Below, piece by piece: positions 44,103 to 53,900 of a DNA stretch of 64,000 nt. Position numbers and translations under genes: made by a program. The stretch covers positions 992,001 to 1,056,000 of the forward strand of contig OZ220484.1 in the NCBI GenBank assembly GCA_965116165.1, given 5' to 3'. The notes beneath the pieces were generated by a model. That model did not search any database, had not been told where the DNA came from, and saw only the letters and a program-made list of their open reading frames with translations. Numbering within the stretch: position 1 is the first letter of the stretch; each line of letters begins with the position of its first letter. This DNA is from Azophilus sp965116165. Its GTDB lineage: Bacteria; Pseudomonadota; Gammaproteobacteria; Pseudomonadales; Azotimanducaceae.

Positions 44103-44209
44103 TTAAGGAAGGTCTGATTAATTCTGTAGCCAAGGCATCCAAGTCAATAAAATCAATAGCTTGCGAGTGGATCAATGCTGTTCTATCGAATTGATCAGAG
44201 TTTCCTTAA
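44103..44209. repeat. MITE family 1, complete copy B
   Basis: 107 bases from TTAAGGAAGGTCTGATTAAT to AATTGATCAGAGTTTCCTTAA, inverted repeats matching at most positions. The interior AATAAAATCAATAGCTTGCG and GATCAATGCTGTTCTATCG are nearly identical to copy A at 7052-7155. Located in the 390-base gap between the PuuD-like gene and groEL; the rest of that gap, apart from the terminator, shows nothing. Confidence 0.87.
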
Positions 44210-44238
44210 AGTCATTCGCAACCCAGTACACTGTAAAG

Positions 44239-44263
44239 AAAACCCCGGACAAGCCGGGGTTTT
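44239..44263 (-). terminator. Rho-independent terminator of groESL
   Basis: AAAACCCCGG-ACAAG-CCGGGGTTTT forms a 10-bp stem ending in a T run on the minus strand, 28 bases after the groEL stop. The symmetry lets it act on both strands. Confidence 0.85.
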
Positions 44264-44290
44264 CGGTTCTGCGGCCGCAGCGGGAGCGGT

Positions 44291-45934
44291 CTACATCATG
44301 CCGCCCATGTCGGGCATTCCACCACCGCCACCCGGCATCGGAGGCGGCTTGTCCTCCGGCGCCTCGGCCACCATCGCCTCGGTGGTGATCATGAGGCCGG
44401 CAACGGAAGCCGCGGATTGCAGCGCCGAGCGAACGACCTTTGCCGGGTCGAGAATACCCATCTCCAGCATGTCGCCGTATTCGCCGGACGCGGCGTTGTA
44501 GCCCTGGTTGCCTTCCAGCGCATTGACCTTGTCGAGTACCACCGCGCCCTCGACACCGGCATTGGCGGCAATCTGCCGCAGTGGCGCGCTCATGGCGCGC
44601 ATGGCTATGGCGATGCCGACATTCTGGTCTTCGTTGTCGCCCTTCGCGGTGGAGGACACCGTGCCGATTGCCCGCACCAGCGCCACGCCGCCGCCGGCGA
44701 CCACGCCCTCTTCCACCGCCGCTCGGGTGGAGTGCAGCGCGTCCTCAACCCGCGCCTTCTTCTCTTTCATCTCGACTTCCGTCGGTGCGCCAACCTTGAT
44801 GACGGCAACACCGCCCGCCAGCTTGGCCAAGCGCTCCTGCAACTTCTCGCGATCATAGTCGGAGGTTGTATCCTCGATTTCCTGGCGGATTTGCTTGATG
44901 CGGCCCCCAATGTCGGCCTTGGCGCCCGCACCGTCGACAATGGTCGAATTCTCCTTGGTGGAGGAGACGCGCTTGGCGGTGCCGAGATCGTCGAGGGTGG
45001 CGCCTTCCAAGGTCAGGCCGACCTCTTCCGAGATAACCGTACCGCCGGTGAGGATGGCGATGTCCTGCAGCATGGCCTTGCGGCGGTCGCCAAAGCCGGG
45101 GGCCTTGGCGGCGGCCACCTTAACGATGCCGCGCATGTTGTTGACGACCAGGGTCGCCAAGGCTTCGCCCTCGATATCCTCGGCAATGACCATCAGCGAC
45201 TTGCCGGACTTGGCCACGGCCTCAAGCACCGGCAGCATGTCGCGGATGTTGGAGATCTTCTTATCGCACAGCAGGATGTAGGGCTCCTCGAGTTCCGCGG
45301 ACATCGAGTCTTGGTTGTTGATGAAATAGGGGGATAGGTAGCCGCGGTCGAACTGCATACCCTCGACCACATCAAGCTCGTTGTCGAGGCCGCTGCCCTC
45401 CTCCACGGTGATCACGCCTTCGCGGCCGACCTTGTCCATGGCATCGGCGATGATCTGGCCAACAGCCGTATCGCTGTTGGCGGAGATGCTGCCCACCTGG
45501 GCCACGGAGGTCGAATCCTCACAGGGCTGGGACGCATCGCCGATGGCCGACACCGCGGCGGCAACCGCCTTGTCGATGCCACGCTTCAGGTCCATGGGGT
45601 TCATGCCGGCGGCAACCGACTTCAAACCTTCGGTCAGGATGGATTGCGCCAACACCGTCGCGGTGGTGGTGCCGTCGCCAGCCTCGTCGGATGTCTGGCT
45701 GGCCACTTCCTTGACCATCTGGGCACCCATGTTCTCGAACTTGTCCTTCAGTTCGACTTCCTTGGCAACGGACACGCCATCCTTGGTGACCGTGGGCGCC
45801 CCGAAGGACTTGTCGAGTACCACGTTGCGTCCCTTCGGGCCCAACGTCACCTTGACCGCATCGGCAAGGATGTTTACGCCATTGAGCATGCGGCTGCGGG
45901 CGTCGTCTCCGAATTTTACGTCTTTCGCGCTCAT
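44291..45934 (-). CDS. groEL: Chaperonin GroEL
   Basis: The 60-kDa ATP-driven folding chaperonin, 547 residues. Typical features: MSAKDVKFGDDARSRMLNGV, LGPKGRNVVLDKSFGAPTVT, DEAGDGTTTATVLAQ, EEGVVAGGGVALVRA, and the flexible GGM tail (GGGGGMPDMGGMM). GAGGAAC precedes the ATG. It follows groES by 77 bases and shares its promoter, with a strong terminator after it. Confidence 0.99.
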   Translation of the reverse strand: MSAKDVKFGDDARSRMLNGVNILADAVKVTLGPKGRNVVLDKSFGAPTVTKDGVSVAKEVELKDKFENMGAQMVKEVASQTSDEAGDGTTTATVLAQSILTEGLKSVAAGMNPMDLKRGIDKAVAAAVSAIGDASQPCEDSTSVAQVGSISANSDTAVGQIIADAMDKVGREGVITVEEGSGLDNELDVVEGMQFDRGYLSPYFINNQDSMSAELEEPYILLCDKKISNIRDMLPVLEAVAKSGKSLMVIAEDIEGEALATLVVNNMRGIVKVAAAKAPGFGDRRKAMLQDIAILTGGTVISEEVGLTLEGATLDDLGTAKRVSSTKENSTIVDGAGAKADIGGRIKQIRQEIEDTTSDYDREKLQERLAKLAGGVAVIKVGAPTEVEMKEKKARVEDALHSTRAAVEEGVVAGGGVALVRAIGTVSSTAKGDNEDQNVGIAIAMRAMSAPLRQIAANAGVEGAVVLDKVNALEGNQGYNAASGEYGDMLEMGILDPAKVVRSALQSAASVAGLMITTEAMVAEAPEDKPPPMPGGGGGMPDMGGMM

Positions 45935-46011
45935 TACTTGTTCCTCATATCTTGTCTTGTTCAGTTTCGCTCTGCGAGGGGTCTACCCTCGCGCTTCCGC
46001 CGAGGGGTTCG

Positions 46012-46302
46012 TCAGCCTTCGATTACGCCGAAGATTTCGCTCTCGTTGAGGATCAGCAGTTCCTCCCCGTCGATCTTCACCGTATTGCCGCCGTACTGCC
46101 CGAAAATGACCCGATCCCCGACCTTGACGTCCGGAGCCCGCACCTCGCCGTTGTCGAGCTTTTTGCCCGGGCCAACCGACAGGACTTCACCCTGGGACGG
46201 CTTTTCCGCCGCCGAATCGGGAAGAACGATGCCGCCCGCAGTGGTGGTCTCTTCCTCAAGCCGGCGTACGACAACGCGATCATTTAGAGGTCGAATGTTC
46301 AT
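46012..46302 (-). CDS. groES: Co-chaperonin GroES
   Basis: The 96-residue lid of the GroEL chamber. MNIRPLNDRVVVRRLEEE, the mobile loop ETTTAGGIVLPDSAAEK, and GDRVIFGQYGGNTVKIDGEE are all standard. It is the first gene of the groES-groEL operon, downstream of a sigma-70-type promoter and a CIRCE element. Confidence 0.99.
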   Translation of the reverse strand: MNIRPLNDRVVVRRLEEETTTAGGIVLPDSAAEKPSQGEVLSVGPGKKLDNGEVRAPDVKVGDRVIFGQYGGNTVKIDGEELLILNESEIFGVIEG

Positions 46303-46383
46303 AGAATGATTTCTCCCAATTTCCTTGTCTCTCCCTTACCCGTTTCGGACAAGGGACCATTTGCCGGTGCCTTGCGACACCGA

Positions 46384-46410
46384 TTGGCACTCTCTGAGCG
46401 AGAGTGCCAA
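46384..46410 (-). promoter_or_regulatory. CIRCE element (HrcA operator)
   Basis: TTGGCACTC-N9-GAGTGCCAA fits the CIRCE consensus TTAGCACTC-N9-GAGTGCTAA with two symmetric changes. It lies between the predicted promoter and groES, so HrcA should repress groESL at normal temperature. No hrcA is in the window. Confidence 0.92.
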
Positions 46411-46424
46411 TTCGAACGGCGAGG

Positions 46425-46452
46425 ATAATAGGGGCGTTTGCGCGAGATTCAA
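46425..46452 (-). promoter_or_regulatory. Predicted sigma-70 promoter of groESL
   Basis: On the minus strand, TTGAAT (46452-46447) and TATTAT (46430-46425) are separated by 16 bases. The start point would fall just before or within the CIRCE element. No sigma-32-type sequence was recognised. Confidence 0.65.
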
Positions 46453-46502
46453 CCCCCATCGGCAAATTTTTTTTTCGATTCTCGTTTCGCGCCAAATCCA
46501 AA

Positions 46503-46688
46503 GAATGTAAAAGGACTCGAAAGCGGCGCGGTCGGCTCATCGAGCCGGAACTCGCGCACCGCATCCAGCGCGACAAGGTGCTGGCGTTCTTCGACCTGTT
46601 CGTGGCAAACAGGCCCGGTGCGCGGGCCAGGCTGCTGGCCGACAACCATGCGGACGGGGGCCTGGAACTCGAACACCGCAATTTCTAG
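46503..46688 (+). pseudogene. Possible small ORF or gene remnant
   Basis: An open stretch ending at TAG 46688 translates to RRGRLIEPELAHRIQRDKVL then AFFDLFVANRPGARARLLAD, protein-like in composition. It has no convincing start: upstream the frame runs through the groES promoter. I cannot assign a family. It may be the tail of a lost gene. The remainder of the 410 bases between groES and the giant gene is the regulatory region. Confidence 0.3.
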
Positions 46689-46692
46689 GATC

Positions 46693-46707
46693 CCCGCCTG
46701 TGGCGGG
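46693..46707 (-). terminator. Hairpin after the giant gene
   Basis: CCCGCC-TGT-GGCGGG lies six bases after the stop of the giant gene. There is no T run, so it is at best a weak terminator or transcript-end stabiliser. Confidence 0.4.
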
Positions 46708-46712
46708 CCGCC

Positions 46713-47903
46713 TCACCAGCGGGCCCGCACCTCGACGTCGACGCGGTGGTCGGCCGGCGCCCCCGGCGAGTCCGTCTCGCGCCGCGACGCCCGGATGTCC
46801 AGGCTCAGGTCCGGCGACCCCGGCGACGGACCCGGCGACAGCCGCCAGCCGACGCCCATCTCCCGCGACCCGGGCGACACCCCGTAGATCAGACGCGGGA
46901 CGCCCACGAGCCGCCCGCCCGGCAGCGGTAGACCGTAGCCCGCCTCCACCGTCCAGCGGCCGCCGCCGCCGGCGCCCGTCCGGCGCCACAGCGGATCGTC
47001 CGCGAACAGCGCCGCCAGACCGCCCCCCGAGGCGCCGCCCAGCTCGCGGCGCAGCGACAGCCGCGGGCCGAGGGACGACCCCGCCCCCGGATCGTAGGCC
47101 AGCGACGCCGAGAAGCCCCGCTCGCCCATGGCCCCGTCACCGTGCGCCAGCAGCGCCCGGCCCTCCACATCCAGCTCGAGCCCCAGGCGCGGCTCCGTCC
47201 ACGCGATCCCGCCGCCGACCTCCAGACCGAAACCGGTCTCCGCGTCACCGATGTCGCGCCGCGCCCCGACCTCCAGGCGCGGCGTCAGGCCGCCGCCGCC
47301 CGGCAGCGCGAACCGACGGGCGCCCTCCAGGCCAAGCCGCAGGCGACCGACGCCCGACGCCGTCCCCGCCAGGCCGTCCGTCCGCGACGACGCCGTGCGC
47401 GTCCACAGCGCGTCCGAAACCAGCGACAGCGAGCCGCCGCCCGCGAACGCGAAAAGCTCGCCGCCCGCGCCGGCCGCCGCCATGCTCCAGCCGATGGCCG
47501 CGTCCAGGGCGCCGCCGGCGCCCGGTCCGAGGCTCACGGCCCCGCCGCCGTGGCCCGCCGCCCCCCACACCGACAGCCGGCCGGACGGACGCCAGGCGGC
47601 GTAGGGGATCGCCGCCGTCAGCGACGCGCCGACAACGCCGGCCGCGCCCGCGTCCCCCGGCGCCCCCCGGTAGCCGCCGTCGCTCCGGCTCCGCGCCAGC
47701 GCAACCCCCAGAAGCCAGTCGCCCCTCGCGTAGTCCACCCCCAGCAGCGCCGTGCCCACCCGCCCGTCCAGATCGACCCCGTCCGCGCGCCCGTCGAAGG
47801 ACGTTTGCGAGCCGCGGCCCCAGAAGCCGAGCACGCCGCCGCCCGCGTCCTCCCCGCGCGTGTGGGCGAAGTCGCTGCCCGCCAGAAGCTGCCCCGCGTC
47901 CAT
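46713..47903 (-). other. Autotransporter beta-barrel domain of the giant protein
   Basis: About 397 residues from MDAGQLLAGSDFAHTRGEDA to the end. Alternating hydrophobic/polar strands with Gly-rich turns (VGTALLGVDYARGDWLLGVA, GRLSVWGAAGHGGGAVSLG, GLTPRLEVGARRDIG) and a terminal aromatic residue (VEVRARW) are the pattern of an outer-membrane autotransporter barrel. It should anchor the repeat stalk in the outer membrane. Confidence 0.85.
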
Positions 47904-50900
47904 CCCCGCCGACCCGTCGTGGAGCCAGGCCGGGCGGCGCGAGAACGCCGTGCCGACGACGGGCGACGGCCACGCCGCATACCCCGCGGGCGCCGACGGG
48001 TCGCCGGCGGGGGCCGCGGAACCCGGAGCCCCGACCGCCGTTCCCTCCATCGCCACGCCCGGCGCGCGACCGGCGGTCGGGTGGCCGGGCATGGCCGCGG
48101 GGTCGAAACGGTTCGCCGGGCAATCCCGCTCCCCCGCCGCCGCGTCCGGCGCCCCGGCCTCCGTCCCGCCGCCGGCCGGCCCGGACACCGGCGCGCCGCA
48201 GGCGGCCCACGCCGGGCCCGCGCCGCCGCCGAGCGCGTGGCCCCCGAGCGCGCCCCGGAAACCCGGCTCGCGGGCCGCGGCGCCCGCGCGGCCGACCCGG
48301 TCGGCGATGCCGTCCAGAGCCCGCTCCGCCACCGCGCGCCCGAAGCGGCCCAGCCACGCCCGCGGCAGCGGGTCCGTGTTCACGATCGTCCCCGTCGCCT
48401 CGCCGTCCGCGACCACGCCGCCCGCCGCGTCCGACAGCAGCACCGCGAGGGTCTCGCGCCCCTCGTCGTGCGAGTCGTCCAGCGTCTCAACGCGCACCTC
48501 CGACCGGTCCGAGCCCGCCGCGAAGCGCGCCACCCCGGTGGCCGACACGAAGTCCGCCCCCGCCTCCGCGTCCCCGCGCCCGCCCCCCGACGCCGTGCGC
48601 CAGGATACCGACACCGGACGCCGAGCCGGCTCCGACAGCGAGACCGCGAACACCAGCGGCTCCCCCTCGCGGGCGCTGGCGTCCGCGATCGAAATCTCCG
48701 GCGCGCCGAGCGGCGTCGCCAGAACGCGATCCGAACGCGGGCCCGGACCCGCCGCGCTCACCGCCCGCACCAGGAAGCGGTACTCGTCCCCGTTCACCAG
48801 GCCCGTCACCACGTGACCCGTGGTCGACGCGTCCGAGCCCGGAATGTCCGTCCAGCTCCACGACTCCCCCGCCCGGCGGAAGCGGACCTGCCAGCGGGTG
48901 ATGCCCGCATCCCCCGCCGCGCTCCAGGAGAGCGACACCTCGCCGTCGCCCGCCTCCGCCGACAGACCCTCCGGACGACCGGGCGGCGACTCCGACGGCG
49001 CCGCCGCCGAACCCGGCGGGTGGCGGCCACCCTCCGACCCGCCCGGCGACATCGCCTTGTCGTCCTCCGCCACCGTGATCGTCACGCTGTCGATGCTCAC
49101 CGCGTCGTAGCCGCCGCCGCTCGCCGCCAGCGTCAGCGTCACATCCGTGTCGTCCTCCATGTCCGCGTCCTCCCGAACCCACACCCGCACCGACTGCGGA
49201 ACATTCCAGTTCGCCGTCGTGAACGTCAGACCGCCCCAGTTGCTCCCGTCGGAGCCCTGCCCCTGGGTACTGAAGTTCACGTCGCCCGAAACACCGGACA
49301 CCGTTACCGTCACGTCCCCCCCCGGCGCCGCGTCCAGCACCACCGTGAAAACCGCGCCGCCGCCCTCGGCCACCGTCAGCGTCGTCGGCGACACCGTCGC
49401 CCCCTTGACCGTGCCCGCCGTCGTCGGCGTCCCCGCGGCCGCGTCGTTCAGCGTCCCATCCGCCGTGACGTCGTCGCCAAGCCTGTAGCCGTTGCCGGCG
49501 CTGTCGTCCCCCAGGGTCACGGTGTAGGTCTCCGCCCCCTCCGAGGTCAGGGCGTCCCTGTTCGTCGGGATCGTCACCGTGCCGGTGGTGCCGCCGGCGC
49601 TGCCGAAGTCCGCCATCAGGGTCTGCGCCAGGCCGCCCGGCAGGTCGGCCGCCGCGAAGCCGCCGCCGCCCCGGTCGGCGAAGGTCAGACCCACCGGAAT
49701 GGCGCCCACCAGGGCGCGGTCCGAGGTGATCGAAAGACTGATGTCCGCGCCCTCCGCCACCGCCGCCGGATCGTCCGCCAGCGTCAGCGTCGCCGTGGTG
49801 TCCACCGCCGTCACGGCGATGTCGTCCGCCTCCACATCGGCGTAGTTGGTGCCCGGCGCGTCCACCCCGAGCTCGAGCGTGAACTCGTAGCCCCCCAGCT
49901 CGTCGGCCACCGGGATGTACACCGGCAGCGTCTTCGGCTCGTTCCAGTTGTACGGCTCGAACACCAGGCTGTACAGCTCAAGGTCGTCGCTGCCCTCGGC
50001 CACGGACGCGACCGTGATCGTCACCGGACCGGTCGGCGCCGCCCCCGCCAGCACCACCCTGTACTCGTCCCCGCCGCCCTCGTCGATCGTCAGCTCCGTC
50101 GGCGTCACCACCACCCGCGGGGTGTTCGGCGCATGCGGCTCGGTCACCGTCACCTCGACATCGTCGATGCTCAATGACGCGCCGTAGTTCGTGTCGCCGC
50201 TGGCCGATGCGTGCGTCAAGGTCGCGCTGTCGTTGGTCGTGTCCGAATCGGTAGCCGCATTCACCGTCACCGTCTGCGCGGTCTTCCAGTTCGACGGCGT
50301 GAACGTCAACGGCGAACCCGTCACCGTCACATCGCCCGATTCGCCGCCCACCGTCACCGTCACGTCCGACGAGGGCTTCGTGTCCAGCTTCACCGTGTAG
50401 GTGTTGCTGCCGCCCTCGGCAACCGTCACAGTGCTCGGCGTGATCGTCACCCCCGCCGTGTCGTCGTCGGTGATCGTGCCGGTCGCCTCGAGTCTCGTCC
50501 CGCCGCCGGCAAAGACCACGCGATGGTCATTCGTGCGGATGTTGTTCAACCGCAGCGTAAGGGTCTCGTTGTCCTCATCCGCCTCATCGCCCAGAACATC
50601 CACCCTCACCGTCTGGCTCAGGGCCGCGCCGGTCGCGTCCGCCGCGAACACCACCTTCCGGTTCGCCTGAAAATGCCTGAAGTCCTTTCCGGGACCCGCC
50701 TCGGCCGTGCCCTCCCGGGCAACCGCGTCCACCTGAACCGGGTGACTCGGAGAACCGCTCAGCGTCACCGTGAAGTTCAGGGCCGTCCGCCCCGAGTCCC
50801 CTTCGACCACCTCCGCGTCCGCCACCGAAATCTCATGACCGGTCGCCGTGGCGTCGTCGTCGTCGGTGATCGTGCCGGTCGCCTCGAGTCTCGACTCGCC

Positions 50901-53900
50901 GCCGGCAAAGACCACGCGACTGTCGGCCGTGCGCAGGTTGTTCAACAGCAGCGTAAAGGTCTCGTTGTCCTCGTCCACCTCATCGCCCAGCACCTGCACC
51001 GCCACCGTCTTGCTCAGGGACGCGCCGGTCGCATTCGCCTCGAAGACAATCTTCCGATCCCTGAAGCCGATGAAGTCCTGGCCGGGCCCCCAGCCTCCCT
51101 TGGCCGCATCGCCCGAATCCTTGGCCCAGGCCGTCGCCTTGATCTCAACCCGGTGACTCGGCGAACCGCTCAACGTCACCGTGAAGTTCATGGCCGTCTT
51201 GTGAGAGTCGCCCTCCGTGACACTCGCATTCGCCACCGAAATGGTGTGGCCGGTGGAGGTCGTGTCGTCGTCGTCGGTGATCGTGCCGGTCGCCTCGAGT
51301 CTCGACTCGCCGCCGGCAAAGGCCACGCGACTGTCGGTCGTGCGCAGGACGTTCAACCGCAGCGTAAGGGTCTCGTCGTCCTCTTCGACCTCGTCGCCCA
51401 GTATCTTCACCGTCACCGTCTTGCTCAGCGCCGCGCCGGTCGCGTTCGCCGCAAACACCAGTTTCCGTCTCTGGAAACCGATGAAGTCCCGGCCGGCCCC
51501 CCTGCCTCCCTTGGCCGTATCGCCCGAGCCCTTGGCCCACGCCGTCGCCTGAATCTCGACCCGGTGACTCGGCGAACCGCTCAGCGTCACCGTGAAGTTC
51601 ATGTCCGTCTCGCCGGAGTCGCCCTCCATAACGCTCACGTCCGCCACCGAAATCGTCAGAGCCGCAGCCACGGTCTGCGTCACCGTCAACACCACATCCT
51701 TCGTGTCCGTGTTGCCGTTGCCGTCCGACGCCGTCACCGTCATCGTGTACGTGCCCGGCGCCGTCGTCGTGAAGGTGAGCTGCGCCGCATTCAGCGCCGT
51801 GCCGTTCGGAATCGCCGGCGTCGTCTCGCCCGCCTTGCGCGTCCACGCGTACGTCACCGTGTCCCCGTCGCCGTCCGTCGCCGACGCCGTGATGTCCACA
51901 TCCTCGCCCACCGTCACCGTCTGGGCCGTCAGCGACGCCAGCACCGGCGAAGCGTCGTCGTCGGTGATCGTGCCGGTCGCTTCGAGTCTCGTCCCGCCGC
52001 CGGCAAAGACCACGCGATGGTCATTCGTGCGGATGTTGTTCAACCGCAGCGTAAAGGTCTCATTGTCCTCATCCGCCTCATCGCCCAGAACATCCACCCT
52101 CACCGTCTGGCTCAGGGCCGCGCCGGTCGCGTCCGCCGCGAACACCACCTTCCGGTTCGCCTGAAAATGCCTGAAGTCCTTTCCGGGACCCGCCTCGGCC
52201 GTGCCCTCCCGGGCAACCGCGTCCACCTGAACCGGGTGACTCGGAGAACCGCTCAGCGTCACCGTGAAGTTCAGGGCCGTCCGCCCCGAGTCCCCTTCGA
52301 CCACCTCCGCGTCCGCCACCGAAATCTCATGACCGGTCGCCGTGGCGTCGTCGTCGTCGGTGATCGTGCCGGTCGCCTCGAGTCTCGACTCGCCGCCGGC
52401 AAAGACCACGCGACTGTCGGCCGTGCGCAGGTTGTTCAACAGCAGCGTAAAGGTCTCGTTGTCCTCGTCCACCTCATCGCCCAGCACCTGCACCGCCACC
52501 GTCTTGCTCAGGGACGCGCCGGTCGCATTCGCCTCGAAGACAATCTTCCGATCCCTGAAACCGATGAAGTCCTGGCCAGGCCCCCAGCCTCCCTTGGCCG
52601 CATCGCCCGAATCCTTGGCCCAGGCCGTCGCCTTGATCTCAACCCGGTGACTCGGCGAACCGCTCAGCGTCACCGTGAAGTTCATGGCCGTCTTGTGAGA
52701 GTCGCCCTCCGTGACACTCGCATTCGCCACCGAAATGGTGTGGCCGGTGGAGGTCGTGTCGTCGTCGTCGGTGATCGTGCCGGTCGCCTCGAGTCTCGAC
52801 TCGCCGCCGGCAAAGGCCACGCGACTGTCGGTCGTGCGCAGGACGTTCAACCGCAGCGTAAGGGTCTCGTCGTCCTCTTCGACCTCGTCGCCCAGTATCT
52901 TCACCGTCACCGTCTTGCTCAGCGCCGCGCCGGTCGCGTTCGCCGCAAACACCAGTTTCCGTCTCTGGAAACCGATGAAGTCCCGGCCGGCCCCCCGGCC
53001 TCCCTTGGCCGTATCGCCCGAGCCCTTGGCCCAGGCCGTCGCCTGAATCTCGACCCGGTGACTCGGCGAACCGCTCAGCGTCACCGTGAAGTTCATGTCC
53101 GTCTCGCCGGAGTCGCCCTCCATGACACTCGCGTCCGCCACCGAAATCGTCAGAGCCGCAGCCACGGTCTGCGTCACCGTCAACGTCACATCCTCCGTGT
53201 CCGTGTTGCCGTTGCCGTCCGACGCCGTCACCGTCATCGTGTACGTGCCCGGCGCCGTCGTCGTGAAGGTGAGCTGCGCCGCATTCAGCGCCGTGCCGTT
53301 CGGAATCGCCGGCGTCGTCTCGCCCGCCTTGCGCGTCCACGCGTACGTCACCGTGTCCCCGTCGCCGTCCGTCGCCGACGCCGTGATGTCCACATCCTCG
53401 CCCACCGTCACCGTCTGGGCCGTCAGCGACGCCAGCACCGGCGAAGCGTCGTCGTCCGTGATCGTGCCGCTCGCCGTCGCCGGGTCCGGCGGGGCCGCGC
53501 CAACCGCATTGCTCAGCCTCAGCACCACCGTCTCGTCGGACTCGTCGGACTCGTCGCCGGTCACCGAAACCGTCACCGTCTTTGCCAGGGCCGCCCCGGT
53601 GCTGCCCGCGGCAAAGGTCAGCGTGCCCGCCGCCAGGGCGGTGAAGTCCGTGCCCGAGGTCGCCGTCGAGGCGCCGCTGTCCACCGCGTAGTCCACCGTC
53701 ACCCGCCGGCCGCTGGTCGCGCCCAGCGTCACCGTGAACACCATGTCCGCGCTGCCCGAATCGCCCTCCGTCACCGCCGCCGGCGCCGCGATCGACAAGG
53801 CCGGCGGGTCGTCGTTGTCGGTGATCGTCCCCGTCGCCGTCGCGTCGCCGAGCGTTACCCCGGACGACGGCTCCGACAGCGTCACCGTGAACGTCTCGTC

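Noticed and set aside
46700..50177. Long plus-strand open frames opposite the autotransporter barrel
   Set aside because: Pro/Arg/Ala-rich without motifs; explained by the extreme GC content of the barrel-coding strand.
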